64,000 bases of DNA from Halomonas sp. 'Soap Lake #6'. GTDB lineage: Bacteria; Pseudomonadota; Gammaproteobacteria; Pseudomonadales; Halomonadaceae. Below, piece by piece: positions 55,832 through 64,000 of this stretch. Numbering within the stretch: the first letter of the stretch is position 1; each line of letters begins with the position of its first letter. Below the pieces are notes generated by a model that was given only the letters and a program-made list of their open reading frames with translations, ran no database searches and had not been told where the DNA came from. The translations under genes were made by a program, and so were the position numbers. The stretch lies in NCBI RefSeq assembly GCF_003031405.1, contig NZ_CP020469.1, positions 4,712,001-4,776,000 of the forward strand. The letters are read 5' to 3'.

Positions 55832-56732
55832 TGCCGGTAAGTACGGCAAACGATGTTTCCCGCGCGGTGCGTAAAAAATCCTGCATCCATGGTGCTTCCA
55901 ACGTATCTTCACGGATCGCGGCGTATAGCGTGCTCCAGATGCCGTTTTCGCCTAGCTTAACGGCACAAACATAATCGCGTTCCAAATACTCGGTTAGTGC
56001 CCAGTTAGGCAGTGCGCAAACGCCGCGTCCGCTGGCTACTAGCTGCATCATCATAATAGTTAGCTCGGCGGTACGGATCTCTTTAGGCCGCACGTTAGCA
56101 GGCGACAAAAACTGGCTAAAGACATCCAGCCGGGAGTGCTCAACCGGATAGGTTATCAGTGTTTCATTCGCAAGCGCTTTTGGCTCAATAAAGGCCCGCT
56201 TTGCAAAATCATGCTGACGGGAAACCGCTAGCAGCCCTTCGTAGCGGAATAGTGGCGCATAGTGAATTCCCTCTAATGGCTGGGGGTCAGCAGTAATCAC
56301 TAGGTCTAGCTGCTCACGGGCGAGCGCAGGAAGTGGATCGAAGTGGTGCCCGCTGGGAATATCGATCTCTACTTCTGGCCAGTGGTCACGAAAATAATCC
56401 ACCGTCGGCATCAGCCACTGAAAACAGCTGTGGCACTCAATGGCCATATGTAGCCGTCCCTGCTCGGTACCTGCCAAGCGGGCTAAGTCCCGCTCCGCTT
56501 TACGTACCGCAGGTAAAATCTCATCGGCCAGTGCCAGTAGACGTAGCCCTGCTCGGGTAAATTCAACAGGGCGTGTTTTTCGCGCGAATAAAGGGCTGTC
56601 GACTCGGCTTTCTAAATCTTTAAGCTGGTGCGACAAGGCGGACTGGGTGAGGTGCACGCGCTCGGCGGCTTCTACCAGTGAGCCTGTTTCCCGCAGGGCA
56701 AGCAGGGTGCGGAGGTGGCGTAATTCAATCAT
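55794..56732 (-). CDS. metR: LysR-type regulator MetR
   Basis: Activator of methionine-synthesis genes with homocysteine as co-effector. 312 residues. The N-terminal HTH is MIELRHLRTLLALRETGSLVEAAERVHLTQSALSHQLKDLE-like, and the effector domain (about 90-300) contains IECHSCFQWLMPTVDYFRDHWP and PLFRYEGLLAVSRQHDFA, matching MetR closely. It is divergent from metE, the classic arrangement, with candidate MetR sites in the 99-bp gap. Its 3' end overlaps the sensor-kinase gene. Confidence 0.92.
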   Translation of the reverse strand: MIELRHLRTLLALRETGSLVEAAERVHLTQSALSHQLKDLESRVDSPLFARKTRPVEFTRAGLRLLALADEILPAVRKAERDLARLAGTEQGRLHMAIECHSCFQWLMPTVDYFRDHWPEVEIDIPSGHHFDPLPALAREQLDLVITADPQPLEGIHYAPLFRYEGLLAVSRQHDFAKRAFIEPKALANETLITYPVEHSRLDVFSQFLSPANVRPKEIRTAELTIMMMQLVASGRGVCALPNWALTEYLERDYVCAVKLGENGIWSTLYAAIREDTLEAPWMQDFLRTARETSFAVLTGIRPACRDGESAA

Positions 56733-56734
56733 TG

Positions 56735-56824
56735 TGATTTTGATTCATGTTGGGTATTAGAAACTTTAGTTTGATTCACCTTATTGAGGTGGTCAGACTG
56801 TGTGAAATCATTCACGTTGGAAGG
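56735..56824. promoter_or_regulatory. Candidate MetR-binding sites between metR and metE
   Basis: TGATTTTGATTCA (56735-56747) matches the MetR pattern TGAA-N5-TTCA except for one base. TGAAATCATTCA (56813-56824) has perfect TGAA/TTCA half sites with a four-base spacer. Both lie in the divergent metR-metE gap. Confidence 0.55.
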
Positions 56825-56831
56825 TTTCATC

Positions 56832-59129
56832 ATGACAGTTTCTCATATTCTCGGCTATCCCCGCATTGGCGCCCAGCGCGAACTTAAGAAAGTAACTGAA
56901 GCTTACTGGGGCGGTGAGGTAACGCGTGAAGAGCTTGAGGCAGCTGGGCAGGCACTGCGTTTACATCACTGGCAAACCCAGCAAAGAGCTGGCCTGGATT
57001 TTGTTAGTGTAGGTGATTTTGCTTTTTATGATCAGGTGCTTAACGTTTCAGTAATGCTGGGGGCTGTACCAGGTCGATTTAATGCCCAGGAAGAAGTGGT
57101 AGCGAGGGACGTGAGCCTGGACACAGCATTTCGCATGGCCCGTGGCCGTGCCCCCAGCGGCGAGCCTGCTGCCGCCTGTGAAATGACCAAGTATTTTGAT
57201 ACCAACTACCACTACTTGGTGCCGGAGCTGCATGAAGGGCAGTCGTTCGCGCTAGCATCCAAGCGCCTGTTTGATGAAGTTGATGAAGCCTTACAAGCGG
57301 GGTTTACCCCCAAAGTAACCCTTACCGGACCGCTAACCTGGCTGTGGTTGGGTAAAACCAAGGGCGGTGACTTTGACCGCTTAACGTTGTTGGACAGCGT
57401 GTTGGATGTCTATAGCGACATTCTCTCTCGCTTGGCTACCCAAGGGATTGAGTGGGTACAGCTGGATGAGCCTGCGTTGGTGCAGGACCTGCCGCTCGCC
57501 TGGCAGCAAGCTTACGAGCGCGCTTACCACCGCTTGCAGTCGGCACAGGTGAAATTACTGGTCGCCACTTATTTTGGTGCCCTGGGAGACAACCTCTCGT
57601 TAACCACCCGCTTGCCAGTCGCGGGGCTGCATATCGATGCGGTGCGCGCTCCCCAGCAGGTTGAGAGCGTGATTGACTGGTTAAGCCCCCATCAAGTGCT
57701 TTCCATTGGTTTTGTGGATGGCCGTAATATTTGGCGCGCCGATTTAGCCGCGCTGCGTGAGCGTTTACTGCCGCTGAAAGTGCGCCTTGGACAACGTTTA
57801 TGGTTGGCGCCAAGTTGCTCACTACTACACGTACCGGTAGACCTTACTCAGGAAACTGAACTTGATGCTGAGTTAGTTAGCTGGTTGGCCTTTGCCCGCC
57901 AAAAGCTAGATGAAGTCGTCACGCTTGCTCGCCTAGTCGATAACCGTGCGACTGCAGTCGATGAGCAGCGCGTGAGTGAAGCAACACGTGCTTTAGATGC
58001 ACGCCGAGAGTCCGTACGCATTCACCAGCCGGCGGTGAGCCAGCGTTTAGCAGCGATTACCGAACAGGACAGTCAGCGGCGCTCCTCGTATGAGAAGCGG
58101 GCCGTTGCTCAACGTAGATCGCTTGCGCTGCCGCTATTCCCCACCACGACGATTGGCTCTTTCCCTCAAACCAATGAGATTCGCGCCGCACGGCGGGCAT
58201 TTAAAGCCGGTGAGCTTAGCCAAGCCGACTATGAAACACGCATGCGCGAAGAGATCGCTTACGTCGTAGAGCGTCAGGAAGCCCTGGGGCTGGATGTGCC
58301 TGTACATGGCGAAGCCGAGCGTAATGATATGGTTGAGTACTTCGGTGAACAGCTAGAGGGCTTTGCGTTTACCCGCTTTGGCTGGGTGCAAAGCTACGGT
58401 ACGCGCTGTGTTAAGCCACCGATTATTTTTGGTGATATAACACGCCCAACGCCCATGACGGTGCGCTGGAGCGAGTATGCCCAGACGCTGACGAAAAAGC
58501 CGATGAAGGGGATGCTAACTGGACCTGTAACCATTTTGCAGTGGTCGTTTGTGCGTGATGACCAGCCTCGCGCAACCACGTGTCGGCAGATCGCTCTAGC
58601 GCTGCGTGATGAGGTGGTGGATTTGGAAAAAGCCGGCATTCAGATTATTCAAATTGATGAGCCTGCACTACGTGAGGGATTACCGCTGCGCCAACATGAC
58701 TGGCAAGCCTATCTTGATTGGGCGGTAGAAAGCTTTCAGCTAAGTGCGGCAGGGGTTGCAGATAGCACGCAAATTCATACCCATATGTGTTACTCGGAGT
58801 TTAACGACATTATTGGCGCTATTGCGGCACTTGATGCGGATGTGATTACTATCGAGACCTCACGCTCAGATATGCAGTTATTGGATGCGTTCCAAAACTT
58901 TGCTTACCCAAATGAGATCGGGCCTGGGGTTTATGATATCCACACCCCCAATATCCCTGATGTTGCCTGGATGGTTGCGCTAATGGAGAAAGCGTTAGAA
59001 AAAATTCCCGCTGACCGGCTATGGGTGAACCCGGACTGTGGTTTAAAAACCCGCGGTTGGGCGGAAGTAGAGCCTGCTTTGGCCAATATGGTAGAGGCTG
59101 CCAAGATACTGCGACAGCGCTACGCGTAA
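56832..59129 (+). CDS. metE: Cobalamin-independent methionine synthase
   Basis: Transfers the methyl group of methyltetrahydrofolate polyglutamate to homocysteine; zinc enzyme. ATG 56832 ([20 protein letters not shown]) has GGAAGG seven bases upstream; 765 residues. The N-terminal half is the folate-related duplicated barrel. The catalytic half has [39 protein letters not shown] and zinc ligands in [12 protein letters not shown] and [12 protein letters not shown]. It is monocistronic, probably MetR-activated, and ends at a terminator shared with ppk1. Confidence 0.97.
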   Translation: MTVSHILGYPRIGAQRELKKVTEAYWGGEVTREELEAAGQALRLHHWQTQQRAGLDFVSVGDFAFYDQVLNVSVMLGAVPGRFNAQEEVVARDVSLDTAFRMARGRAPSGEPAAACEMTKYFDTNYHYLVPELHEGQSFALASKRLFDEVDEALQAGFTPKVTLTGPLTWLWLGKTKGGDFDRLTLLDSVLDVYSDILSRLATQGIEWVQLDEPALVQDLPLAWQQAYERAYHRLQSAQVKLLVATYFGALGDNLSLTTRLPVAGLHIDAVRAPQQVESVIDWLSPHQVLSIGFVDGRNIWRADLAALRERLLPLKVRLGQRLWLAPSCSLLHVPVDLTQETELDAELVSWLAFARQKLDEVVTLARLVDNRATAVDEQRVSEATRALDARRESVRIHQPAVSQRLAAITEQDSQRRSSYEKRAVAQRRSLALPLFPTTTIGSFPQTNEIRAARRAFKAGELSQADYETRMREEIAYVVERQEALGLDVPVHGEAERNDMVEYFGEQLEGFAFTRFGWVQSYGTRCVKPPIIFGDITRPTPMTVRWSEYAQTLTKKPMKGMLTGPVTILQWSFVRDDQPRATTCRQIALALRDEVVDLEKAGIQIIQIDEPALREGLPLRQHDWQAYLDWAVESFQLSAAGVADSTQIHTHMCYSEFNDIIGAIAALDADVITIETSRSDMQLLDAFQNFAYPNEIGPGVYDIHTPNIPDVAWMVALMEKALEKIPADRLWVNPDCGLKTRGWAEVEPALANMVEAAKILRQRYA

Positions 59130-59207
59130 ACGGCTAGCGCCAATATTAAGAAGATAAGGTCAGTTCCTCACACTGAGGGGAGCTGGCCAGGTTGAAGTTT
59201 GTCAATT

Positions 59208-59237
59208 AGCCCCGCTATGTTAGGCAGTGGGGCTTTT
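59208..59237. terminator. Terminator between metE and ppk1
   Basis: The stem AGCCCCGC/GTGGGGCT (one G-T pair) has an 11-base loop and is followed by TTT. Confidence 0.75.
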
Positions 59238-59241
59238 GTGT

Positions 59242-59279
59242 ATGGCTAGCTCTTGATGGCGAACCCTTGATGGCTAACT
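59242..59279. repeat. 14-bp tandem duplication spanning the ppk1 stop
   Basis: On the minus strand AGTTAGCCATCAAG (includes the TAG stop of ppk1) is followed by GGTTCGCCATCAAG and a partial AGCTAGCCAT. Confidence 0.8.
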
Positions 59280-61466
59280 CTTTGACGCGTAAGCATAGAG
59301 TAGCGTTTCCTGGGCGCTAATCGCATCGCCATTGCCTGGGTCCTGGAGTTGATAGCTGCCGTCGCTTTGCAGTAGCCAACTTTGACAGTTATCGACGAGG
59401 TAGGTCTCCAGGTCTTTGCGTACCCGGCTGGCAAGCTTCTTGTCCAGTAGGGGGAAGCAGGTTTCAACCCGGTGGAACATATTGCGCGACATAAAGTCAG
59501 CGCTTGAGCACCAGGTTTCCGGCTTGCCGTCGTTATGGAAGTGGAACACACGAGTATGTTCCAAAAAGCGACCAATAATGGAGCGCACGCGGATATTACC
59601 TGAGACGCCTTCAATGCCTGGCTTCAGACAACACATGCCGCGAATAATCAGGTCACACTCCACGCCTGCTTGTGAAGCGCGGTAGAGCGCTTTAATAAGC
59701 TTGGGCTCTGTTAGTGAATTACATTTGATAATGATATGGCCACGTTTGCCCTTACGCGCAAGCTGGGCCTCACGGTCGATCATTTCTACCAAACGCTCAT
59801 GCAGTGTAAAGGGGGCATGGAGCAGGGTGTCAATTTTGCGTGCTCGGCCCATTCCAGAAAGCTGTTGAAACACTTTGTGTACGTCAGCGCATAGCGCTTT
59901 ATTCGCGGTCAGTAGGCTGTAGTCAGTGTAGAGCTTGGCGGTTTTGGCGTGGTAGTTACCGGTGCCCAAGTGCGCGTAGTAGCGCAGTTCGCCCTTTTCC
60001 CGACGCACGATATGTAGCATTTTAGCGTGGGTTTTATACGCCATAATGCCGTAAATCACGATGGCTCCAGCTTCTTGCAGTCGCGAGGCCAATTGAAGAT
60101 TATCAGCTTCATCAAAACGCGCCCGTAGCTCTATCACGACAGTCACTTCCTTGCCGTGGCTAGCCGCTTCTACAAGGGCGTTTACAATGGAAGAGTCAGC
60201 GCCGGTGCGGTAAAGCGTCTGCTTTACCGCCAGCACATCAGGATCGCGGGCAGCCTCACGAAGCAAGTCTTCAATAGGTGAGAAGGCTTGAAATGGGTGG
60301 TGTAATAAAATATCGCTTCTGGCAATAGCACTAAATAGGCTGCCGCCTTTTAATGCTTTGGGCACGTTAGGGGTAAATGGGCGATATAGTAGTTCTGGGC
60401 GGTCAACGTCGCCTAGCACCGACATCATACGGGTTAAGTTAACGGGCCCTTGTACTCGGTATAGGTCACTGTTTTCCAACTCAAATTGACGCAGTAAAAA
60501 GCTGCTTAAATCGTCGGGGCAGTTGTCTGCCACCTCAAGGCGTACGCCACTTCCGTAACGGCGAGCCAGCAGCTCGCCGCGTAGTGCCGAGGCGAGATCG
60601 GATACCTCTTCGGGATCGACTGTCATATCCGCATTCCGCGTGAGCCGGAATTGATAGCAGCCGCATACGCGCATGCCAGGGAACAGCTCCTCGGCATGCG
60701 CGTGAATCATAGAGGATAAAAACACATATTCTGAAAAGCCCTCTGCGCACAGCTCTTTGGGCAGGGCCATTAACCGAGGTAGTGAGCGTGGTGCTGGAAG
60801 GATCGCCATACCACCCGCGCGACCAAAGGCATCTTTTCCTTCTAGCTCAACGATAAAGTTAAGGCTTTTATTTACCAAACGGGGAAATGGGTGTGAGGGA
60901 TCCAGGCCGATAGGACTGATGACGGGCATAATTTCGCTATCGAAGAATTCTCGTACCCAGGCTTTTTGGGCGTCGCTCCACTGATCGCGGCGACGAAAAC
61001 GCAGCCCTTGACTTTCCAGGGCTGGCAGTAGTACCTCATTTAAAATTTGATACTGACGCTCAATCTGTTGATGGGCAACCTCGGATATTTCCGTCAATAC
61101 TGCTTTGGGCAAGCGGCCGTCGGCGGCAGTAGTGTCGTCACCTAGCGCCAATTGGTGCTTGAGTCCTGCAACACGAATTTCAAAAAACTCATCCATGTTT
61201 GATGAGAAAATCAGCAAAAACATCAAGCGGTTAAGGATGGGGTGAGCATCATCTAGCGCTTGTTCTAACACGCGGATATTAAATTGCAGATGTGAAATTT
61301 CGCGATTGAAATAGAGCTGCGGGTCATCCAGGTCGGTTTCTAAATGCGACTCCCGTGCCTGTACACCGGTAGGCGTCCGATTAATGCGTAGTGGCAAGCT
61401 TTCCCCTTCGCCAACATATGGCTCAATAGGCGTTGATGGCATTGAGTCTGGTACTTGGTTGTCCAT
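59274..61466 (-). CDS. ppk1: Polyphosphate kinase 1
   Basis: Reversibly polymerises ATP gamma-phosphate into polyphosphate; membrane-associated tetramer. ATG 61466 (MDNQVPDSMPSTPIEPY) is preferred, giving 730 residues; the frame extends to 61550. Domain order N, H, C1, C2 is seen, with YFNREISHLQFNIRVLEQA, the autophosphorylated histidine in THAKMLHIVRREKG, YAHLGTGNYHAKTAKLYTDYSLLT and late FHFHNDGKPETWCSSADFMSRNMFHRVE. It is single-gene and convergent with metE. Confidence 0.95.
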   Translation of the reverse strand: MDNQVPDSMPSTPIEPYVGEGESLPLRINRTPTGVQARESHLETDLDDPQLYFNREISHLQFNIRVLEQALDDAHPILNRLMFLLIFSSNMDEFFEIRVAGLKHQLALGDDTTAADGRLPKAVLTEISEVAHQQIERQYQILNEVLLPALESQGLRFRRRDQWSDAQKAWVREFFDSEIMPVISPIGLDPSHPFPRLVNKSLNFIVELEGKDAFGRAGGMAILPAPRSLPRLMALPKELCAEGFSEYVFLSSMIHAHAEELFPGMRVCGCYQFRLTRNADMTVDPEEVSDLASALRGELLARRYGSGVRLEVADNCPDDLSSFLLRQFELENSDLYRVQGPVNLTRMMSVLGDVDRPELLYRPFTPNVPKALKGGSLFSAIARSDILLHHPFQAFSPIEDLLREAARDPDVLAVKQTLYRTGADSSIVNALVEAASHGKEVTVVIELRARFDEADNLQLASRLQEAGAIVIYGIMAYKTHAKMLHIVRREKGELRYYAHLGTGNYHAKTAKLYTDYSLLTANKALCADVHKVFQQLSGMGRARKIDTLLHAPFTLHERLVEMIDREAQLARKGKRGHIIIKCNSLTEPKLIKALYRASQAGVECDLIIRGMCCLKPGIEGVSGNIRVRSIIGRFLEHTRVFHFHNDGKPETWCSSADFMSRNMFHRVETCFPLLDKKLASRVRKDLETYLVDNCQSWLLQSDGSYQLQDPGNGDAISAQETLLYAYASKS

Positions 61467-61608
61467 GGCTGCCCCGCGTAAATGGCTTATCTCAAGCATA
61501 GCGTGATAACGCTTCTTAGCAGCAGTATGCAGGGAGAAGATGACAAACAAGTGTCACTTGTTTGTCATCTTGGCAGCGTATGTATAAACAGTGGAGTGGT
61601 TGAAGGCG

Positions 61609-62652
<1,044 letters not shown>

Positions 62653-62792
62653 TTAGGCTTACAGTGAGTATATCAGCCATATCTTGCGGCGAAAGCCGCC
62701 TTGTGGCGGTTGGATGGACTGGCTAAAGTGGGTAGTTTGGCCAAGTCGCTAGGCATGTGGTGAAAAATAACGGCGACCATAAGGAGATAGGC

Positions 62793-63452
62793 ATGACTAA
62801 ACAGGTAGCAATCGTATTAGCAGGCTGCGGTGTTTTTGATGGTTCAGAAATCTATGAAACCACCTTGACCCTGCTGCGGCTGGATCAACTGGGCATTGGT
62901 TACCGCTGTTTTGCGCCTGATGTGGAACAGTACCACGTAATTAATCATTTAACTCAAGAGCCTGTTGAAGGGGAGCAGCGTAACGTACTACAAGAGTCTG
63001 CGCGATTAGCCCGTGGCGAGATCAGCCCTATTACTGAGCTAGATGCCGATGAATTTGACGCGGTGATTGTGCCTGGTGGGTTTGGTGTTGCTAAGAATTT
63101 GTCTGACTTTGCCGTTGCAGGCGATAGCATGCAAGTGCTAGAGAGCCTAAAAGAAGCGCTGGCAGGTTTTAAGGAAGAGGCTAAGCCCATCGGCTTGATG
63201 TGTATTGCTCCAGTCATGGTGCCACGCTTACTTGGAGAAGGTGTCGCGGTAACTATTGGCCATGATCCGAGCGTATCTGGCGCAATAAGTGCCATGGGCG
63301 GCCTGCATCGCAGCTGTGGCGTTGAGGATATTGTCGTGGACTTAGAGCACCGTGTGGTGACGACGCCCGCCTATATGCTAGCAACACGTATTAGCGAGGC
63401 AGCCACGGGGATCTTTAAGTTGGTTGATCGTATTGATGAAATGATGGGTTAA
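62793..63452 (+). CDS. elbB: ElbB glyoxalase (DJ-1/PfpI superfamily)
   Basis: A 219-residue class-I glutaminase-like protein; E. coli ElbB (217) has glyoxalase activity and was linked to isoprenoid output. ATG 62793 (MTKQVAIVLAGCGVFDGSEI) is preferred with AAGGAG upstream. The nucleophile cysteine is in GLMCIAPVMVPRL; VIVPGGFGVAKNLSDFA and IGHDPSVSGAISAMGG are further signatures. It is monocistronic and followed by a terminator. Confidence 0.93.
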   Translation: MTKQVAIVLAGCGVFDGSEIYETTLTLLRLDQLGIGYRCFAPDVEQYHVINHLTQEPVEGEQRNVLQESARLARGEISPITELDADEFDAVIVPGGFGVAKNLSDFAVAGDSMQVLESLKEALAGFKEEAKPIGLMCIAPVMVPRLLGEGVAVTIGHDPSVSGAISAMGGLHRSCGVEDIVVDLEHRVVTTPAYMLATRISEAATGIFKLVDRIDEMMG

Positions 63453-63495
63453 GTAACACCAAGCGTTGGCTAACACCCAAACTGCTTGCTGAGCA

Positions 63496-63533
63496 AAAAA
63501 GCCCCAGCTATCAAAAGGTAGCAGGGGCTTTTT
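63496..63533. terminator. Terminator between elbB and tatC
   Basis: The outer stem AAAAGCCCC/GGGGCTTTT encloses a partly paired inner part and is flanked by A and T runs. It serves two convergent genes. Confidence 0.8.
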
Positions 63534-63570
63534 AGTTGGTGCTTAGCTTAGCTGAGATTCGTAACCGCTG

Positions 63571-64000
63571 TTAGTTCTCTTGCTCGTCAGGCGCTTCAGC
63601 TTTGCGTTTTCGCACTAAACGGCCAAACAGCAGGCCTACTTCGTAAAGCAGATACATCGGTACAGCCAGCAGGCTCTGGGAAATAATATCGGGGGGAGTT
63701 AACAGCATACCGACAATGAAGCAGCCCAAAATAATATAAGGGCGCTTTTTGGAAAGGCTTTCAACGGTGGTAGCGCCCGAAAAAATCAGCAAAAAAGTAG
63801 CAATAGGTATTTCAAAGGCGACCCCAAAAGCGAAAAACAGCTTCAGCACAAAGTTGAGGTACTGGTTGATATCGGTCATCACTGCGACATTTTCCGGACC
63901 TGTTTGGGTGAAAAACTCAAACAGCAGCGGGAAGACGACGTAGTAGGCAAATGCAGCACCGGCGTAAAACAGAGCAACGCTAGACACTAAGATAGGAATA
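63571..64000 (-). CDS. tatC: Sec-independent protein translocase TatC, C-terminal part (5' end outside window)
   Basis: The integral-membrane receptor subunit of the twin-arginine export system. The frame runs off the right edge; the internal GTG at about 63987 is not the real start, because residues [20 protein letters not shown] before and after it continue the TatC homology. Visible features are [57 protein letters not shown] and [19 protein letters not shown], covering the last four membrane helices. tatA and tatB should lie to the right of the window. A short acidic tail (APDEQEN) ends the protein. Confidence 0.93.
   Translation of the reverse strand, partial: IPILVSSVALFYAGAAFAYYVVFPLLFEFFTQTGPENVAVMTDINQYLNFVLKLFFAFGVAFEIPIATFLLIFSGATTVESLSKKRPYIILGCFIVGMLLTPPDIISQSLLAVPMYLLYEVGLLFGRLVRKRKAEAPDEQEN

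Overview
The window looks like the chromosome of a halophilic gammaproteobacterium of the Halomonas/Vreelandella group. This is inferred from a stand-alone ectoine hydroxylase (ectD), a betaine/choline/carnitine-type transporter, TRAP transport, a Pseudomonas-type homoserine kinase, FabY-type acetoacetyl-ACP synthase and a cysteine-free HemB metal loop. All are familiar in halomonads and pseudomonads. No rRNA genes, CRISPR arrays or insertion sequences were seen.

Layout. Positions 1-3872 are the right end of a P2-like prophage: terminase ATPase (gpP), portal (gpQ), about 1 kb of low-coding DNA with a candidate cos core, and an attachment site that is the 3' half of a tRNA-Thr(UGU) gene. The intact tRNA copy and the rest of the prophage should lie to the left. 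The sequence between portal and att also holds a 22-codon hydrophobic peptide gene with its own Shine-Dalgarno and terminator.

From about 3.9 kb on, the DNA is ordinary chromosome. 4-14 kb: an OmpA-domain protein, a META lipoprotein, ectD, a fumarylacetoacetase-family hydrolase, thrB-speA (overlapping) and polA. 13.8-18 kb: a ferric-iron ABC transporter split into divergent and convergent genes, with a Fur-like box in the divergent gap. 18-21 kb: a DctP-DctQ-DctM TRAP transporter. 21-27 kb: tmcA, pepD, a Dps protein and a glycerate kinase, followed by a 14-bp tandem array. 27.4-30.2 kb: a compact cluster of two lipoproteins, a DUF1007 protein and a NicO-type nickel/cobalt exporter with a His-rich loop. 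30.3-36.6 kb: a HIT protein, entericidin-like lipoprotein, I78 inhibitor lipoprotein, LysE exporter with divergent MocR regulator, a voltage-sensor-like protein, thioesterase and AtoE transporter. 36.8-40.8 kb (minus strand): fabY-coaD-ferredoxin-MATE. 41-48.6 kb: TrmB-like methyltransferase, SMR pump, dacB, dgkA, glnE, AEC permease and a small membrane protein. 48.8-53.2 kb: BCCT transporter, a UMF1-type MFS protein, a retropepsin-like protease and several very small genes. 53.4-59.1 kb: an RstA/RstB-type two-component pair, metR and metE. 59.3-64 kb: ppk1, hemB, elbB and the C-terminal part of tatC at the right edge.

Functional themes are osmoadaptation (ectD, BCCT), iron and metal handling (ferric ABC, Dps, NicO), methionine and threonine synthesis, polyamine synthesis and phosphate/nitrogen housekeeping. 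The least explained signals are the prophage-end region, the 14-bp array upstream of the glycerate kinase, and a recurring pattern of short tandem duplications (14-18 bp) that begin at or just past stop codons at five separate loci.
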